Positions 53,750 to 61,827 of a DNA stretch of 64,000 bases are shown here, one piece after another. This DNA is from Methylococcus mesophilus (GTDB lineage Bacteria > Pseudomonadota > Gammaproteobacteria > Methylococcales > Methylococcaceae): contig NZ_CP110921.1 in NCBI RefSeq assembly GCF_026247885.1, forward strand, positions 2,041,001 to 2,105,000. Direction: 5' to 3'. The notes under the pieces are model-generated. The model did no database searches. It was given only the letters and a program-made list of their open reading frames with translations, and was not told the DNA's origin. Positions within the stretch are counted from its first letter, which is position 1. Every line of letters starts with the position of its first letter. A program made the translations under genes and the position numbers.

Positions 53750-56692
53750 TCAATACACGTCGCGCAGATAGCGCCGGGAGGCGGCCATGGCCTCGAGGTA
53801 TTCCTCGGCCTGCTCCTGCGTCCTTCCGCCCTCCTGCATCACGATCGTCAGCAGCGCCTGGTGGACGTCCTGGGCCATGCGCGAAGCGTCGCCGCAAACG
53901 TAGAAACAGGCGCCCTCCTCGAGCCAGGCGTACATCTCCCCGGCGCTTTCCAGCATCCGGGTCTGGACGTAAACCTTCCGCTCCTGGTCGCGCGAGAAAG
54001 CGAGGTCCAGCCGGGTCAGCACGCCGCGCGCAAGCTTATCCTCCCATTCCTCCCGGTAGAGGTAATCGGTGGCGCAGCGCTGGTCGCCGAAGTACAGCCA
54101 GTTCCGGCCGCCGGCGCCGGTGGCCTCGCGCTCTTCCACGAAACTACGGAACGGCGCGATGCCGGTACCTGGCCCGACCATGATGAGCGGCGTCGCGGGG
54201 TCTTCGGGCAAGCGGAAATGCTTGTTCGGCTGCACGAAGATGGAAAGCCGCTCGTCCGCGCCGACACGGCCGGCAAGGTAGGTGGAGCAGACCCCTTCCC
54301 GGTCCCGACCGTGGGCGTGGTAGCGCACCGCGCCGACGGTGAGATGCACCTGGCCGGGATGGGACTTCATGCTCGAGGCGATCGAATACAGCCGTGGCGG
54401 CATGCGCCGCAGGACGTTGACGAAAGCCTGGAGCGGAACGTCCTGGAGCGGGAAATCCTCGACCAGGTCGATGATCTGCCGGCCCCACATGTAACCATCG
54501 AGAGGTGCAGGGTCGGCATCCGCCAGCAGCCCGGCGAGAACCCGGCTGTCGCTCAGTTCAGCGTATTTCTCGACCAATACCCGGCTCAGGCCGGTGATGT
54601 CGAGATGCTTGTAGAACGCCTCCCGCAGCGTGAGGGTCTCCTTGCCCAGGGTGACTTCGGCGTAGCCGTCGGCCTGCAAGGCTACCAGCAGGGCTTCGAC
54701 GTAAACGGGGTTGTTCTTCGGATAGACTCCCAGGGCATCTCCCGGCTCGTAGCTCAGGCTGGAATCGCCGAGATCGATCTCGATATGGCGGGTTTCCTTG
54801 GCCGAGCCCTCCCCGTTGAGATTGACATTGCGCCGGACCTCCGCCGGATAGGGATTGGTCTTCCCATAGCCGGCCTTGGCCGCGGCCTGATCCGCCGGTT
54901 CGGCCTCAAGCGGCTGCTCGATGCCGGTATCGCCAATGATGGCGCGGCAGCAGCCGAGCACCGCCTCGATCCAGGCGGCCGCCGGTTCCTCGAAATCGGC
55001 ATCGGCATCGACGCGATCGAGCACCCGGTTCGCCCCCAGGCGCTGCAGGAAGGCGTCGAAGTCCTTGCCGGCCTTGCAGAAATGCTTGTAGCTGCTGTCG
55101 CCGAGGGCGAATACGGCGAACTTGAGATGCTCCAGCCTCGGGGCGGTTTCGGCATAGAGATAGCCGTGCAGCTTCTCCGCCGGGATCGGCGGCTGACCCT
55201 CGCCGTGGGTGCTGACGATGACGAACAGCAGCCTTTCGTTGACGATTTCGCGCGGATCGTAATCGGCCATGTCGGCCAGCTTGACGCTGTAGCCCCAGGC
55301 CCTTAGCCGGGCTTCGAGATCGGCGGCGACGCCCTCGCCGTTGCCGGTCTGTGAGCCGAACAGGATGGTCAGCGAAGTGATGGGTGCGTCGGGTTCGACC
55401 ACCGGGGCCGCGACGGCCGGAGCGGCGGCGGGCGCCCGTCCGGCCAGCCGCAGCAGGATGCGCTGCCACAGACCGGCCTTGGCGGAGGTGCTGCCGATCA
55501 TCACGCGCTGGAAGTGTTCGTACCCCACGATCTCGGTTATCGGCAATTTCCGGGAACGGGACAGCGGCGAGAGGAAACTGGATACCAGGAAGATCAGTCC
55601 CAGCGGCCCCAGCACCCAACCCGCCGCGTACCAGGCGGAATCCAGGCGGGAGAAATCCATGGCGAAAGATGAGCCTTCCATGCGCAGGAAGTCCAGGTCG
55701 TGCAGATCGGTGTTGAGGAATCCGAGATTGAGCGGGCTCTTCGCGTAGCCGTGGCATCCCGCCTGGGAACAGGTCTCGCCCAGCCGGTCCGGGTGGGTCG
55801 AAGCCGCCTTCGATTCGTCCCGCAGGACGCCGTGGCGGAAACCTTCGGGCGCATGGCAGTCGATGCAGCTCGCGCCGGATTCGTCGTTGACCGCGAGGAA
55901 TCTGCCATGCAGCGTCTTCGCGTAGCTGTCGGTCGCGTGGGCGAAGCGGAAACTGGCCTTTTTCCTTTCCTTGGTTTCCGGGTCCTGTATTTCCACTTTC
56001 GCCATGGCTTCATGATCGCCGTGGCAGTCCACGCACAGGGCGTTGGCTTCCATCTTGTTGTAGTTCCTGCCGACCAAGCGGCGCAGGATGTGGCCGCTGA
56101 ACTGGTTGCGCCAGGTTTCGCCCTGGTGGCAGGTGCCGCACTCGGTCTCGGTGTGGTGCAGTTCCTGCTTGAACCGCTCCAGATTGGCATCCTTGATGTA
56201 CGGGGTGTTGGAATGGCAGCGTCGGCAGGAGGGATTCTGCTGGCCGGTCTCCTCCTCGAGGCGGTTGCCGCCGTGGAAATCCTTGGTCGCTCCCGGCGCG
56301 TGGCCGGCGCCGTGGACCGATTTCTTGAACTCATCGACCACCGGCTTGTGCGTGAAGGCCTTGTCCTTGGACGGCTCCTTGAGGTGGCAGGATTCGGAGC
56401 AGTCCACATAGCCTTCCTCCGGCTTGTGCGGATAGCGCTCGATCTTGCGGTGGCAGTCCTTGCAGGGCACGCTGCCGTGCAGCGAGCCGTAATAATCGCT
56501 CTTGAGGACCGTGGCGACCCGCAGCACGCCGTGGTCGTCCAGGTATTCGAGCCCCGGCAGGCCATGGCAGGAAAAGCAGCCGTCGGGATCGCTGTGCCGC
56601 TCCGCGGCCAGGACGGAACCGCACGCTACCAGCATCAGCCACAGGGAAAAGGCGTACCGCATCATCGTCGAATTCAAAAATCGCTGCCGCAT
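53750..56692 (-). CDS. Multihaem cytochrome fused to CysJ-like diflavin reductase
   Basis: 980 residues. Signal peptide (about 11-30), then a multihaem domain (38-320): CFSCH, CKDCH, CRRCH, CGTCH, CVDCH and CIDCH plus two unusual sites, CSESCH (CX3CH, 98-103) and CSQAGCH (CX4CH, 308-314). One membrane helix (about 355-376) with Arg/Lys on its cytosolic side. Then a flavodoxin-like FMN domain (FGSQTGNGEG, 445-454), an FAD domain (RLYSIASS, 766-773; GVCSTYLAG, 799-807) and an NADP-binding lobe (GPGTGIAPFRSF, 839-850), ending in Tyr980 as in CysJ/P450 reductases. Predicted topology puts flavins in the cytosol and haems in the periplasm. It would draw electrons from NADPH. ATG 56665 is an alternative start. 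Confidence 0.9.
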   Translation of the reverse strand: MRQRFLNSTMMRYAFSLWLMLVACGSVLAAERHSDPDGCFSCHGLPGLEYLDDHGVLRVATVLKSDYYGSLHGSVPCKDCHRKIERYPHKPEEGYVDCSESCHLKEPSKDKAFTHKPVVDEFKKSVHGAGHAPGATKDFHGGNRLEEETGQQNPSCRRCHSNTPYIKDANLERFKQELHHTETECGTCHQGETWRNQFSGHILRRLVGRNYNKMEANALCVDCHGDHEAMAKVEIQDPETKERKKASFRFAHATDSYAKTLHGRFLAVNDESGASCIDCHAPEGFRHGVLRDESKAASTHPDRLGETCSQAGCHGYAKSPLNLGFLNTDLHDLDFLRMEGSSFAMDFSRLDSAWYAAGWVLGPLGLIFLVSSFLSPLSRSRKLPITEIVGYEHFQRVMIGSTSAKAGLWQRILLRLAGRAPAAAPAVAAPVVEPDAPITSLTILFGSQTGNGEGVAADLEARLRAWGYSVKLADMADYDPREIVNERLLFVIVSTHGEGQPPIPAEKLHGYLYAETAPRLEHLKFAVFALGDSSYKHFCKAGKDFDAFLQRLGANRVLDRVDADADFEEPAAAWIEAVLGCCRAIIGDTGIEQPLEAEPADQAAAKAGYGKTNPYPAEVRRNVNLNGEGSAKETRHIEIDLGDSSLSYEPGDALGVYPKNNPVYVEALLVALQADGYAEVTLGKETLTLREAFYKHLDITGLSRVLVEKYAELSDSRVLAGLLADADPAPLDGYMWGRQIIDLVEDFPLQDVPLQAFVNVLRRMPPRLYSIASSMKSHPGQVHLTVGAVRYHAHGRDREGVCSTYLAGRVGADERLSIFVQPNKHFRLPEDPATPLIMVGPGTGIAPFRSFVEEREATGAGGRNWLYFGDQRCATDYLYREEWEDKLARGVLTRLDLAFSRDQERKVYVQTRMLESAGEMYAWLEEGACFYVCGDASRMAQDVHQALLTIVMQEGGRTQEQAEEYLEAMAASRRYLRDVY

Positions 56693-56717
56693 CGGTGCGG
56701 ATTCAAGTTCCTTGAGC

Positions 56718-57767
56718 TCAGTGCAGCCACACCGCGGTCGTGAACAGAAACACGGAAAAACCCGCGACGATCACGCCGTTGACCACCCGTCCCCAGTGGA
56801 TCTCGCGCGCAGTCGGCGCCGGTTTCGGCTGCATCCTCACCACCGCCTGCCATTGCGGCTCCGGATGGATCTGGATGCCGCGCTTGACCCGCTTGGGCGT
56901 CTTGTTCCTGGGCGCCGTGGTCCACTCGATGGCATTCCAGTCGCAGGCGTCGACGCAGTCGTGGCAGGACATGCAGGAGAACTGATCGACTACGGCAACC
57001 TTGTCCACCATCTTGATGGCGCCGCACATGCACTTCTTCGCACAATCGGTGCAGCCGGTGCAGCGCTGCTTGTCGACCCGGATGTGGTGGGTGAAACGGA
57101 ATTTCGCGCCCAGGCGGTTGACCAGTCCGTCGATGGCGCCGATCGGACAGAGGAACTGGCAGTAGGCCCGCCCCTTGCTGGCGAAGAAGCCGAGCAGGAA
57201 CAGGAGGGACAGGTTGACCAGGCCGACGGTGGAGAAGATGAAGGCCAGGCCGACGAAGCCCCCGCTGAGGGCCTCGACGAAGCGGGGCACGGTGATGAAG
57301 TTGCACAGGGTGCAGGCGCTGATGCCGAGCAGCGGAAGCAACCCCATGTAGACCGCGAGGTAACCGTAACGGATCTGGACCTGAGGCAGCCCGCGATACT
57401 CGATCTTCCAGCGGTCGTTCAGCATCCGGCTGACCAGCTCCGAGAACCCGCCGACCGGACAGATGAAGGAACACCAGATGCGCCCGAAAAAGAAGGTGAA
57501 GGTGATGATGACGAAGAAGGCCACCACGCCGATCAGCGCCACCGAGACGTGCATGAACAGGTCGTCCCAGTTCATGCCGGGAAAATACAAATAGAAGCGA
57601 CGCATGCACAGCTTTCCGCACAGATCGGTGTTGCCGGCCAAGCCCGGCAGCACCGCCAGCGGCCCCAGGAACATCGCGCAGGATACGGCGATCCAGAAAT
57701 AGCGGTAGCGCTGGATCTTCGGGACGGATCGGACTTTTTCGGCTAGTGTCGCGGTCAGGGCATTCAT
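56718..57767 (-). CDS. NosR/NapH-type membrane iron-sulphur protein
   Basis: 349 residues, ATG 57767 with GAGGAG upstream. Five membrane helices: about 22-42, 72-95, 133-152, 172-195 and 327-347. Two CX3CP motifs at the membrane surface (CSFICP, 99-104; CQFLCP, 203-208) and two cytosolic 4Fe-4S sets (C236/239/242/246 and C265/268/271/275) give the NosR/NapH/CcoG signature. CMSCH at 265-269 belongs to the ferredoxin motif and is not a haem site. Such proteins pass electrons between the cytosolic face and periplasmic partners. Its position directly before the fused reductase makes it the best candidate for the membrane-crossing step. Confidence 0.9.
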   Translation of the reverse strand: MNALTATLAEKVRSVPKIQRYRYFWIAVSCAMFLGPLAVLPGLAGNTDLCGKLCMRRFYLYFPGMNWDDLFMHVSVALIGVVAFFVIITFTFFFGRIWCSFICPVGGFSELVSRMLNDRWKIEYRGLPQVQIRYGYLAVYMGLLPLLGISACTLCNFITVPRFVEALSGGFVGLAFIFSTVGLVNLSLLFLLGFFASKGRAYCQFLCPIGAIDGLVNRLGAKFRFTHHIRVDKQRCTGCTDCAKKCMCGAIKMVDKVAVVDQFSCMSCHDCVDACDWNAIEWTTAPRNKTPKRVKRGIQIHPEPQWQAVVRMQPKPAPTAREIHWGRVVNGVIVAGFSVFLFTTAVWLH

Positions 57768-57795
57768 GGTCTTGCTCCTCGCGGTTGAGTTGGTG

Positions 57796-58728
57796 TCATT
57801 CGTCGAACTGATGGCAGGCCAAGCACAGCTCTCCATTCTTGGCCGGCAGCCTCAGCAATACTTCCTTGTCGATCCGCCGGTATCCCAGCTCGAATCGTTG
57901 TCCGTTTTGTTCGCTCAAGGTTTCCAGTCGCGCCTTCTTATCTTCCCGCACCACCGCATCCCAGGGGTGTTCGCGGTAGCTGACGCCGGTCTCCAGATCG
58001 GCGTTGTCCACCTGCCCGACGGCCGGGTTGAGCGCATCGATGACGCCTGGCTGATGCGGGGCGTGGCAGGTCGGGCACATGACCTTGCCCTCCCGGCTCA
58101 GGGGCAGGATGATCCCGTAGCGCTCCTTCGAGTCCTTCATGTGGAGCTTCATCTGGGCGTCGGGCTTCGAATCCTGGTGTTCCAGCGCATTGAAATGCGG
58201 CGTCTTCAAGTGGCAGCCGTAGCAAAGATTTTCCGGCGGCAGCCGCAGTTTGTAGTCCGGCGCGCGCAGTGGCCGGTCCCGCTCCCGGTGCACCTCCTCG
58301 TGGCAGTAGGTGCAGTGCTCCTCCTGGAGCTTGCCGTTCTTGTCCAGCAGGATGTGTATGTTTGGGCGCTTGAACTTGTCTTCCTCGTGGCATTCGTAAC
58401 AGAAGGTCTCCAACTCGTCGTAAGGCCCGCCCCGCAGGAAATCCGGTAGGCTGCGGTCGATCCGGCGGTACGGCACCTTGTCGATGTCCTCGATGCCATG
58501 ACAGGTCGGACAACGCAGCTCGCGGTCTTCGCGCAACGGCAGGCGTTTCGGCGTCTTCATCTCCTCGGGCAGCACGACGCCGATTACGTGGTGCAGGGGG
58601 GGCAGCTTCTTCGTCGTCGCATAGCTGTCCTCGGCACCCGCAGCCGCGATGCCGGTGCCGAGCAGCCACAGCAGCATTCCCGCCAACCACCTGCCCGGTC
58701 CCGGCCACGCGCTCCCCGCTCCCCTCAC
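57796..58728 (-). CDS. Six-haem periplasmic cytochrome c
   Basis: 310 residues. GTG start at 58728 overlaps the upstream stop (GTGA). The signal peptide ends near AAAGAE (about 32). Haem sites CPTCH, CYECH, CTYCH, CYGCH, CPTCH, CLACH. Conserved-looking repeats (LPLREDRELRCPTCHG and LPLSREGKVMCPTCHA) suggest an internal duplication. Likely periplasmic shuttle in the cluster. Confidence 0.87.
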   Translation of the reverse strand: MRGAGSAWPGPGRWLAGMLLWLLGTGIAAAGAEDSYATTKKLPPLHHVIGVVLPEEMKTPKRLPLREDRELRCPTCHGIEDIDKVPYRRIDRSLPDFLRGGPYDELETFCYECHEEDKFKRPNIHILLDKNGKLQEEHCTYCHEEVHRERDRPLRAPDYKLRLPPENLCYGCHLKTPHFNALEHQDSKPDAQMKLHMKDSKERYGIILPLSREGKVMCPTCHAPHQPGVIDALNPAVGQVDNADLETGVSYREHPWDAVVREDKKARLETLSEQNGQRFELGYRRIDKEVLLRLPAKNGELCLACHQFDE

Positions 58729-59723
58729 AATCCCCCCTTCACCGGCTCCCCATGGGTGTGGCACTCGGTACAATCGGAGGTCACGTCGTGCACGCCGGAC
58801 AGACCGTTGCCCGCGTCGTACGCGCCTTCCTCGACCGAAGGGTCCTCCATCCGGTGGCACAACACGCAGAATTCGGCGTAGTTGCCGTCGTGGACCCGGG
58901 CCTTGTAAGGCTTGGGCAGCGTCTTCAGCAGCCGGTTCGAGCCCTTGCGGGTGTCGTCCAGGATGAGCTTGGGGTTGCGGGTTCCATGCATGACGTGGCA
59001 GTCGGTGCAGGCGACCTCGTCCGCGTAGTGGAACTTCTTGCCGCGCAATCCGGGGTACGGCCCCGTACCGCCGTTGACCCAGCCGTGGCGGTCGATCTGG
59101 GTGTAGTCGTCCTCGATGGCCACCAGCGGATCGTTGAGCCCGTAGCTCGGCCTCGACTTGATGCGGACGCCGGCCGGCTGATGATCGCGGTTGTGACAGC
59201 GCAGGCAGAAGTCGGTATTGCTGGTATACGGCGCGAAGCTGCCGGCGGCGTCGCGGATCGCGGTCAGATCCACGTCGCGCTCGAACTGGCCGTCCATGTC
59301 CGGCTTGACGTGGCAGGTCAGACAGTCGCCGTCGCCGAGCGGCCGGTCTTTCTTGACCGAAAAATCGTGCTTGTGAGCGCCGCCTTGCCGGGGCGAGGTG
59401 GCCAGGTCGGTGGAGTTGTGGCAGATGATGCAGCGCCGTGGCGCGTTGGTCCCATTGGTGCCGTGGCAGCCGGTGCAGGTGGCCGTGCCTTTGTAGAGCA
59501 CCCAGTTGCGGATGTTGGGGGCCTTCTTGTGGATGTTCTGCAGAAAATGGCAGCTGACGCAGTTGGTCCGGCCCCAGGCGGTGCCGTCGCCGCCGTGTTT
59601 CGGCGTCAGCAGCAGGTTGCCGGTCGCCGTCGACACCGTGTAGGCGCCGGCCATCACGGAATAGAACACCGCAAATCCGACCATGCACAGCCATATCGCC
59701 AGACGCTTGGTGTTCGTTTTCAT
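58725..59723 (-). CDS. Eight-haem periplasmic cytochrome c
   Basis: 332 residues from ATG 59723, which overlaps the upstream stop as ATGA; a longer in-frame reading to 59906 lies inside the neighbour and is not used. A signal peptide or anchor (about 8-26) is followed by eight sites: CVSCH, CTGCH, CIICH, CLTCH, CLRCH, CTDCH, CVLCH, CTECH. His residues after many sites (HVMHGT, HTHGE) could be axial ligands. Overlaps on both ends show tight coupling in the operon. Confidence 0.88.
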   Translation of the reverse strand: MKTNTKRLAIWLCMVGFAVFYSVMAGAYTVSTATGNLLLTPKHGGDGTAWGRTNCVSCHFLQNIHKKAPNIRNWVLYKGTATCTGCHGTNGTNAPRRCIICHNSTDLATSPRQGGAHKHDFSVKKDRPLGDGDCLTCHVKPDMDGQFERDVDLTAIRDAAGSFAPYTSNTDFCLRCHNRDHQPAGVRIKSRPSYGLNDPLVAIEDDYTQIDRHGWVNGGTGPYPGLRGKKFHYADEVACTDCHVMHGTRNPKLILDDTRKGSNRLLKTLPKPYKARVHDGNYAEFCVLCHRMEDPSVEEGAYDAGNGLSGVHDVTSDCTECHTHGEPVKGGL

Positions 59724-60331
59724 TGGTATCGGGTCCTCGCGTGGCAGGTCTCGCAATAGACCTGGTTGTGGCAGCGTCCGCAGTCCAGCGTGTCGACCTT
59801 CACCGACAGGCCGTGCAGGGTACGGTAGCCCAGCGGGTGATAGCCGGTGCCCATGGTGTCCCTGCGGAAATGGCAGTTGGTGCAGAAAGCCAGATCGAGG
59901 TGGCATTCCTTGCAGGCGGCTTCGTCCCGGCGCGCGGCTTCGCCATGGTGGTCGATATAGCCGAAGCGATGGTCTTCCGGCCAGATCTTGGTCTTATCGT
60001 CATGGCACAGGTTGCAGCGCCAGGGGCCGCGCTGCTCGGTCACGTGGCAGTCGTGGCAGACCGCCTTGAGGGGCTCGTTGGAGATCGTGGTGAGCGGCTT
60101 GAGCTTGCTCTCGTCGGCCATCGCGTTGGGGGCGAAGGAATGGCACAGCATGCAGCTGTCGCCCTCCTCGTCCATCACCTCCATGTGGGCGTTGTGCGGA
60201 TAGCGGATGTCCGTGCGTTTCTCCCGCTTCTCCCACCATTTGGGGTCCTTGACCGCGTCGGGCAGATCGCCGGCACCGACGAGGGGGGCGAGGACCACGG
60301 CCCAGAGCAGAACCAGTATCAGCCGCGCCAT
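59720..60331 (-). CDS. Seven-haem periplasmic cytochrome c
   Basis: About 203 residues from ATG 60331 (the barrel gene stop overlaps it as TGATG; an in-frame GTG at 60334 is an alternative). Signal peptide about 1-20. Seven haem sites in under 160 residues: CMLCH, CHDCH, CNLCH, CKECH, CTNCH, CGRCH, CETCH. This density suggests a wire-like chain, comparable in size to small periplasmic cytochromes. Directly downstream of the outer-membrane barrel, it could sit inside or below it, as MtrA-type proteins do; this is inference. Confidence 0.85.
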   Translation of the reverse strand: MARLILVLLWAVVLAPLVGAGDLPDAVKDPKWWEKREKRTDIRYPHNAHMEVMDEEGDSCMLCHSFAPNAMADESKLKPLTTISNEPLKAVCHDCHVTEQRGPWRCNLCHDDKTKIWPEDHRFGYIDHHGEAARRDEAACKECHLDLAFCTNCHFRRDTMGTGYHPLGYRTLHGLSVKVDTLDCGRCHNQVYCETCHARTRYQ

Positions 60332-61827
60332 CACATCCCCTTCGGTTTGAAGTTGTCGAAGTAATAGATCACCTGGACCGCCCCCAGGTACTCGTCGAGG
60401 ATGCGGGTATACCAGACGTAGCTCCCTGCGACGTTGAGCACGAGATTGTTGCGCAGCATGTAGAAAGCCTCGATTTCCGCACCCACCGCCCGGTTGAACC
60501 CGTACAGGATCTTGTCCTCGAACCGCAGCGCGGTATTCACCCGCATCTGCAGCCGGGAATTCACGGTGTGCGTGCTGCTGAGGTAGAAACTGCTGGCAGT
60601 TTCGGGCCCCAGGGACATGTAGTCGAACTCGCCGATCAGACCGAAGTTGGGATTGAACACGTAGTTCGCCCCGAGCTCGCCGCCGTAGCCGTCGTAACCC
60701 TGGCGGCTCGAAGCGAGGCCGCCGACGTAGTAGTTGAAATCCTTCACCGGCTCGTGCTGGATGCGGGTCCGCGCCAGGGTCTGCTCGCCCAGCGCATAGG
60801 CGCTGTAGAACTTTTCCCGGAAGGTCAGGATGGGATCGCGCGGCTGGAAGTATTCGTAGGAACTGCGGACGCGCACGTCGTTGGTCAGGTCGAGCTGGCC
60901 GTTGAGGCGGATGTTCTCGAACGCCTCCCGGTCGGCCCGGTAGGTTCCCAGCACCCCCAGTTCATAGTCGCTGTTCCGCCAAAGCCCCAGCCTGCCCGCG
61001 CCGGTGGTGGCGAAATACAGCCGCTGCAAAGAGCTGCCCCAGGGCTTGGAACCGCCATAGGCCGAATAGCTGCCGGCGCCCGCCCCTAGCAGGCCGGTAT
61101 CGCCGATCAGCGCCCCGGAATTCACGTTGCCGCTGGCGTATCCCCCAGACCCTGTATATGGCGAATAGTCGAACGCGCTCTGGGACAAGTCGCGCCAGAA
61201 ATACTGGTAGCCGCCGCGCACGTCGATCCGGCTCAGGGAAGGCCCATCGCTCCCCCAGCCCCAGTCCGGCGTCCATTGCGCGCGCCCCTCCAGCCCGCCG
61301 ACGAACTTCCCTTCCACGCTGATCACGTGGTCGTATCGGCTGGGATGGCCGGCATAGGCGTCGAAGCCCCATCCGTTGTCGTCGGAGGCATAGGCGACGG
61401 CCCCGCCGTCGACCAGATACAGGCCCAGGTTGTCGGTGCGTTGGAAACGCCCCAGTTTGACGCGGGTGTTCAACGAATCGAAACCCTTTTCGACGAAAGC
61501 CTGGTACAACCCCGCCACGCCGCCTCCGTCGGGCTGATAACCGGTGCGCGTCACGAACTCCACGGCTCCGTGCAGATCCTCCTGGGTATTGTCATAAAAC
61601 CCCTGGCCCCACAGCTCGCCGAACACGTGCGCATTCTGCAGGGTATACCGGTTGTCGACCTGGACCTTGCTGCGCACCGAACCGTGCCAGTTGTCGCAGC
61701 GGCCGGGGGAGGAACCCAGCCCGCAAAACAGCAGGCAAACCATCGGCAGGACGGCGCTTCCCCGAGGCAAGGCCCAGGCGTACCGCAGGCGCACCTCGTT
61801 CCCAAAACAGCAACGCCTCCGGATCAT
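60331..61827 (-). CDS. Outer-membrane beta-barrel in the cytochrome cluster
   Basis: 498 residues, ATG 61827 overlapping the upstream stop (TGATG). The signal region ends near SSPGRC (about 43). The remainder is amphipathic strands with aromatic girdles (NRYTLQNAHVFGELWGQG, ARTRIQHEPVKDFNYYVGGL, RMQVN-type), typical of a porin or MtrB/PioB-like barrel. At 498 residues it is shorter than MtrB and nearer the size of Geobacter Ext-type barrels. The last strand region reads GAVQVIYYFDNFKPKGM. Cotranscribed with multihaem cytochromes, it is the likely outer-membrane sheath of the conduit. Confidence 0.82.
   Translation of the reverse strand: MIRRRCCFGNEVRLRYAWALPRGSAVLPMVCLLFCGLGSSPGRCDNWHGSVRSKVQVDNRYTLQNAHVFGELWGQGFYDNTQEDLHGAVEFVTRTGYQPDGGGVAGLYQAFVEKGFDSLNTRVKLGRFQRTDNLGLYLVDGGAVAYASDDNGWGFDAYAGHPSRYDHVISVEGKFVGGLEGRAQWTPDWGWGSDGPSLSRIDVRGGYQYFWRDLSQSAFDYSPYTGSGGYASGNVNSGALIGDTGLLGAGAGSYSAYGGSKPWGSSLQRLYFATTGAGRLGLWRNSDYELGVLGTYRADREAFENIRLNGQLDLTNDVRVRSSYEYFQPRDPILTFREKFYSAYALGEQTLARTRIQHEPVKDFNYYVGGLASSRQGYDGYGGELGANYVFNPNFGLIGEFDYMSLGPETASSFYLSSTHTVNSRLQMRVNTALRFEDKILYGFNRAVGAEIEAFYMLRNNLVLNVAGSYVWYTRILDEYLGAVQVIYYFDNFKPKGM

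Noticed and set aside
53213-55306. A 697-codon + strand frame
   Set aside because: It lies antisense to the diflavin fusion, whose - strand product has full FMN/FAD/NADP motifs; the + strand product shows none.
56961-56975. CMSCH as a haem site in the NapH-like protein
   Set aside because: The cysteines are part of a CxxCxxCxxxC ferredoxin motif on the cytosolic side, where haem c is not attached.
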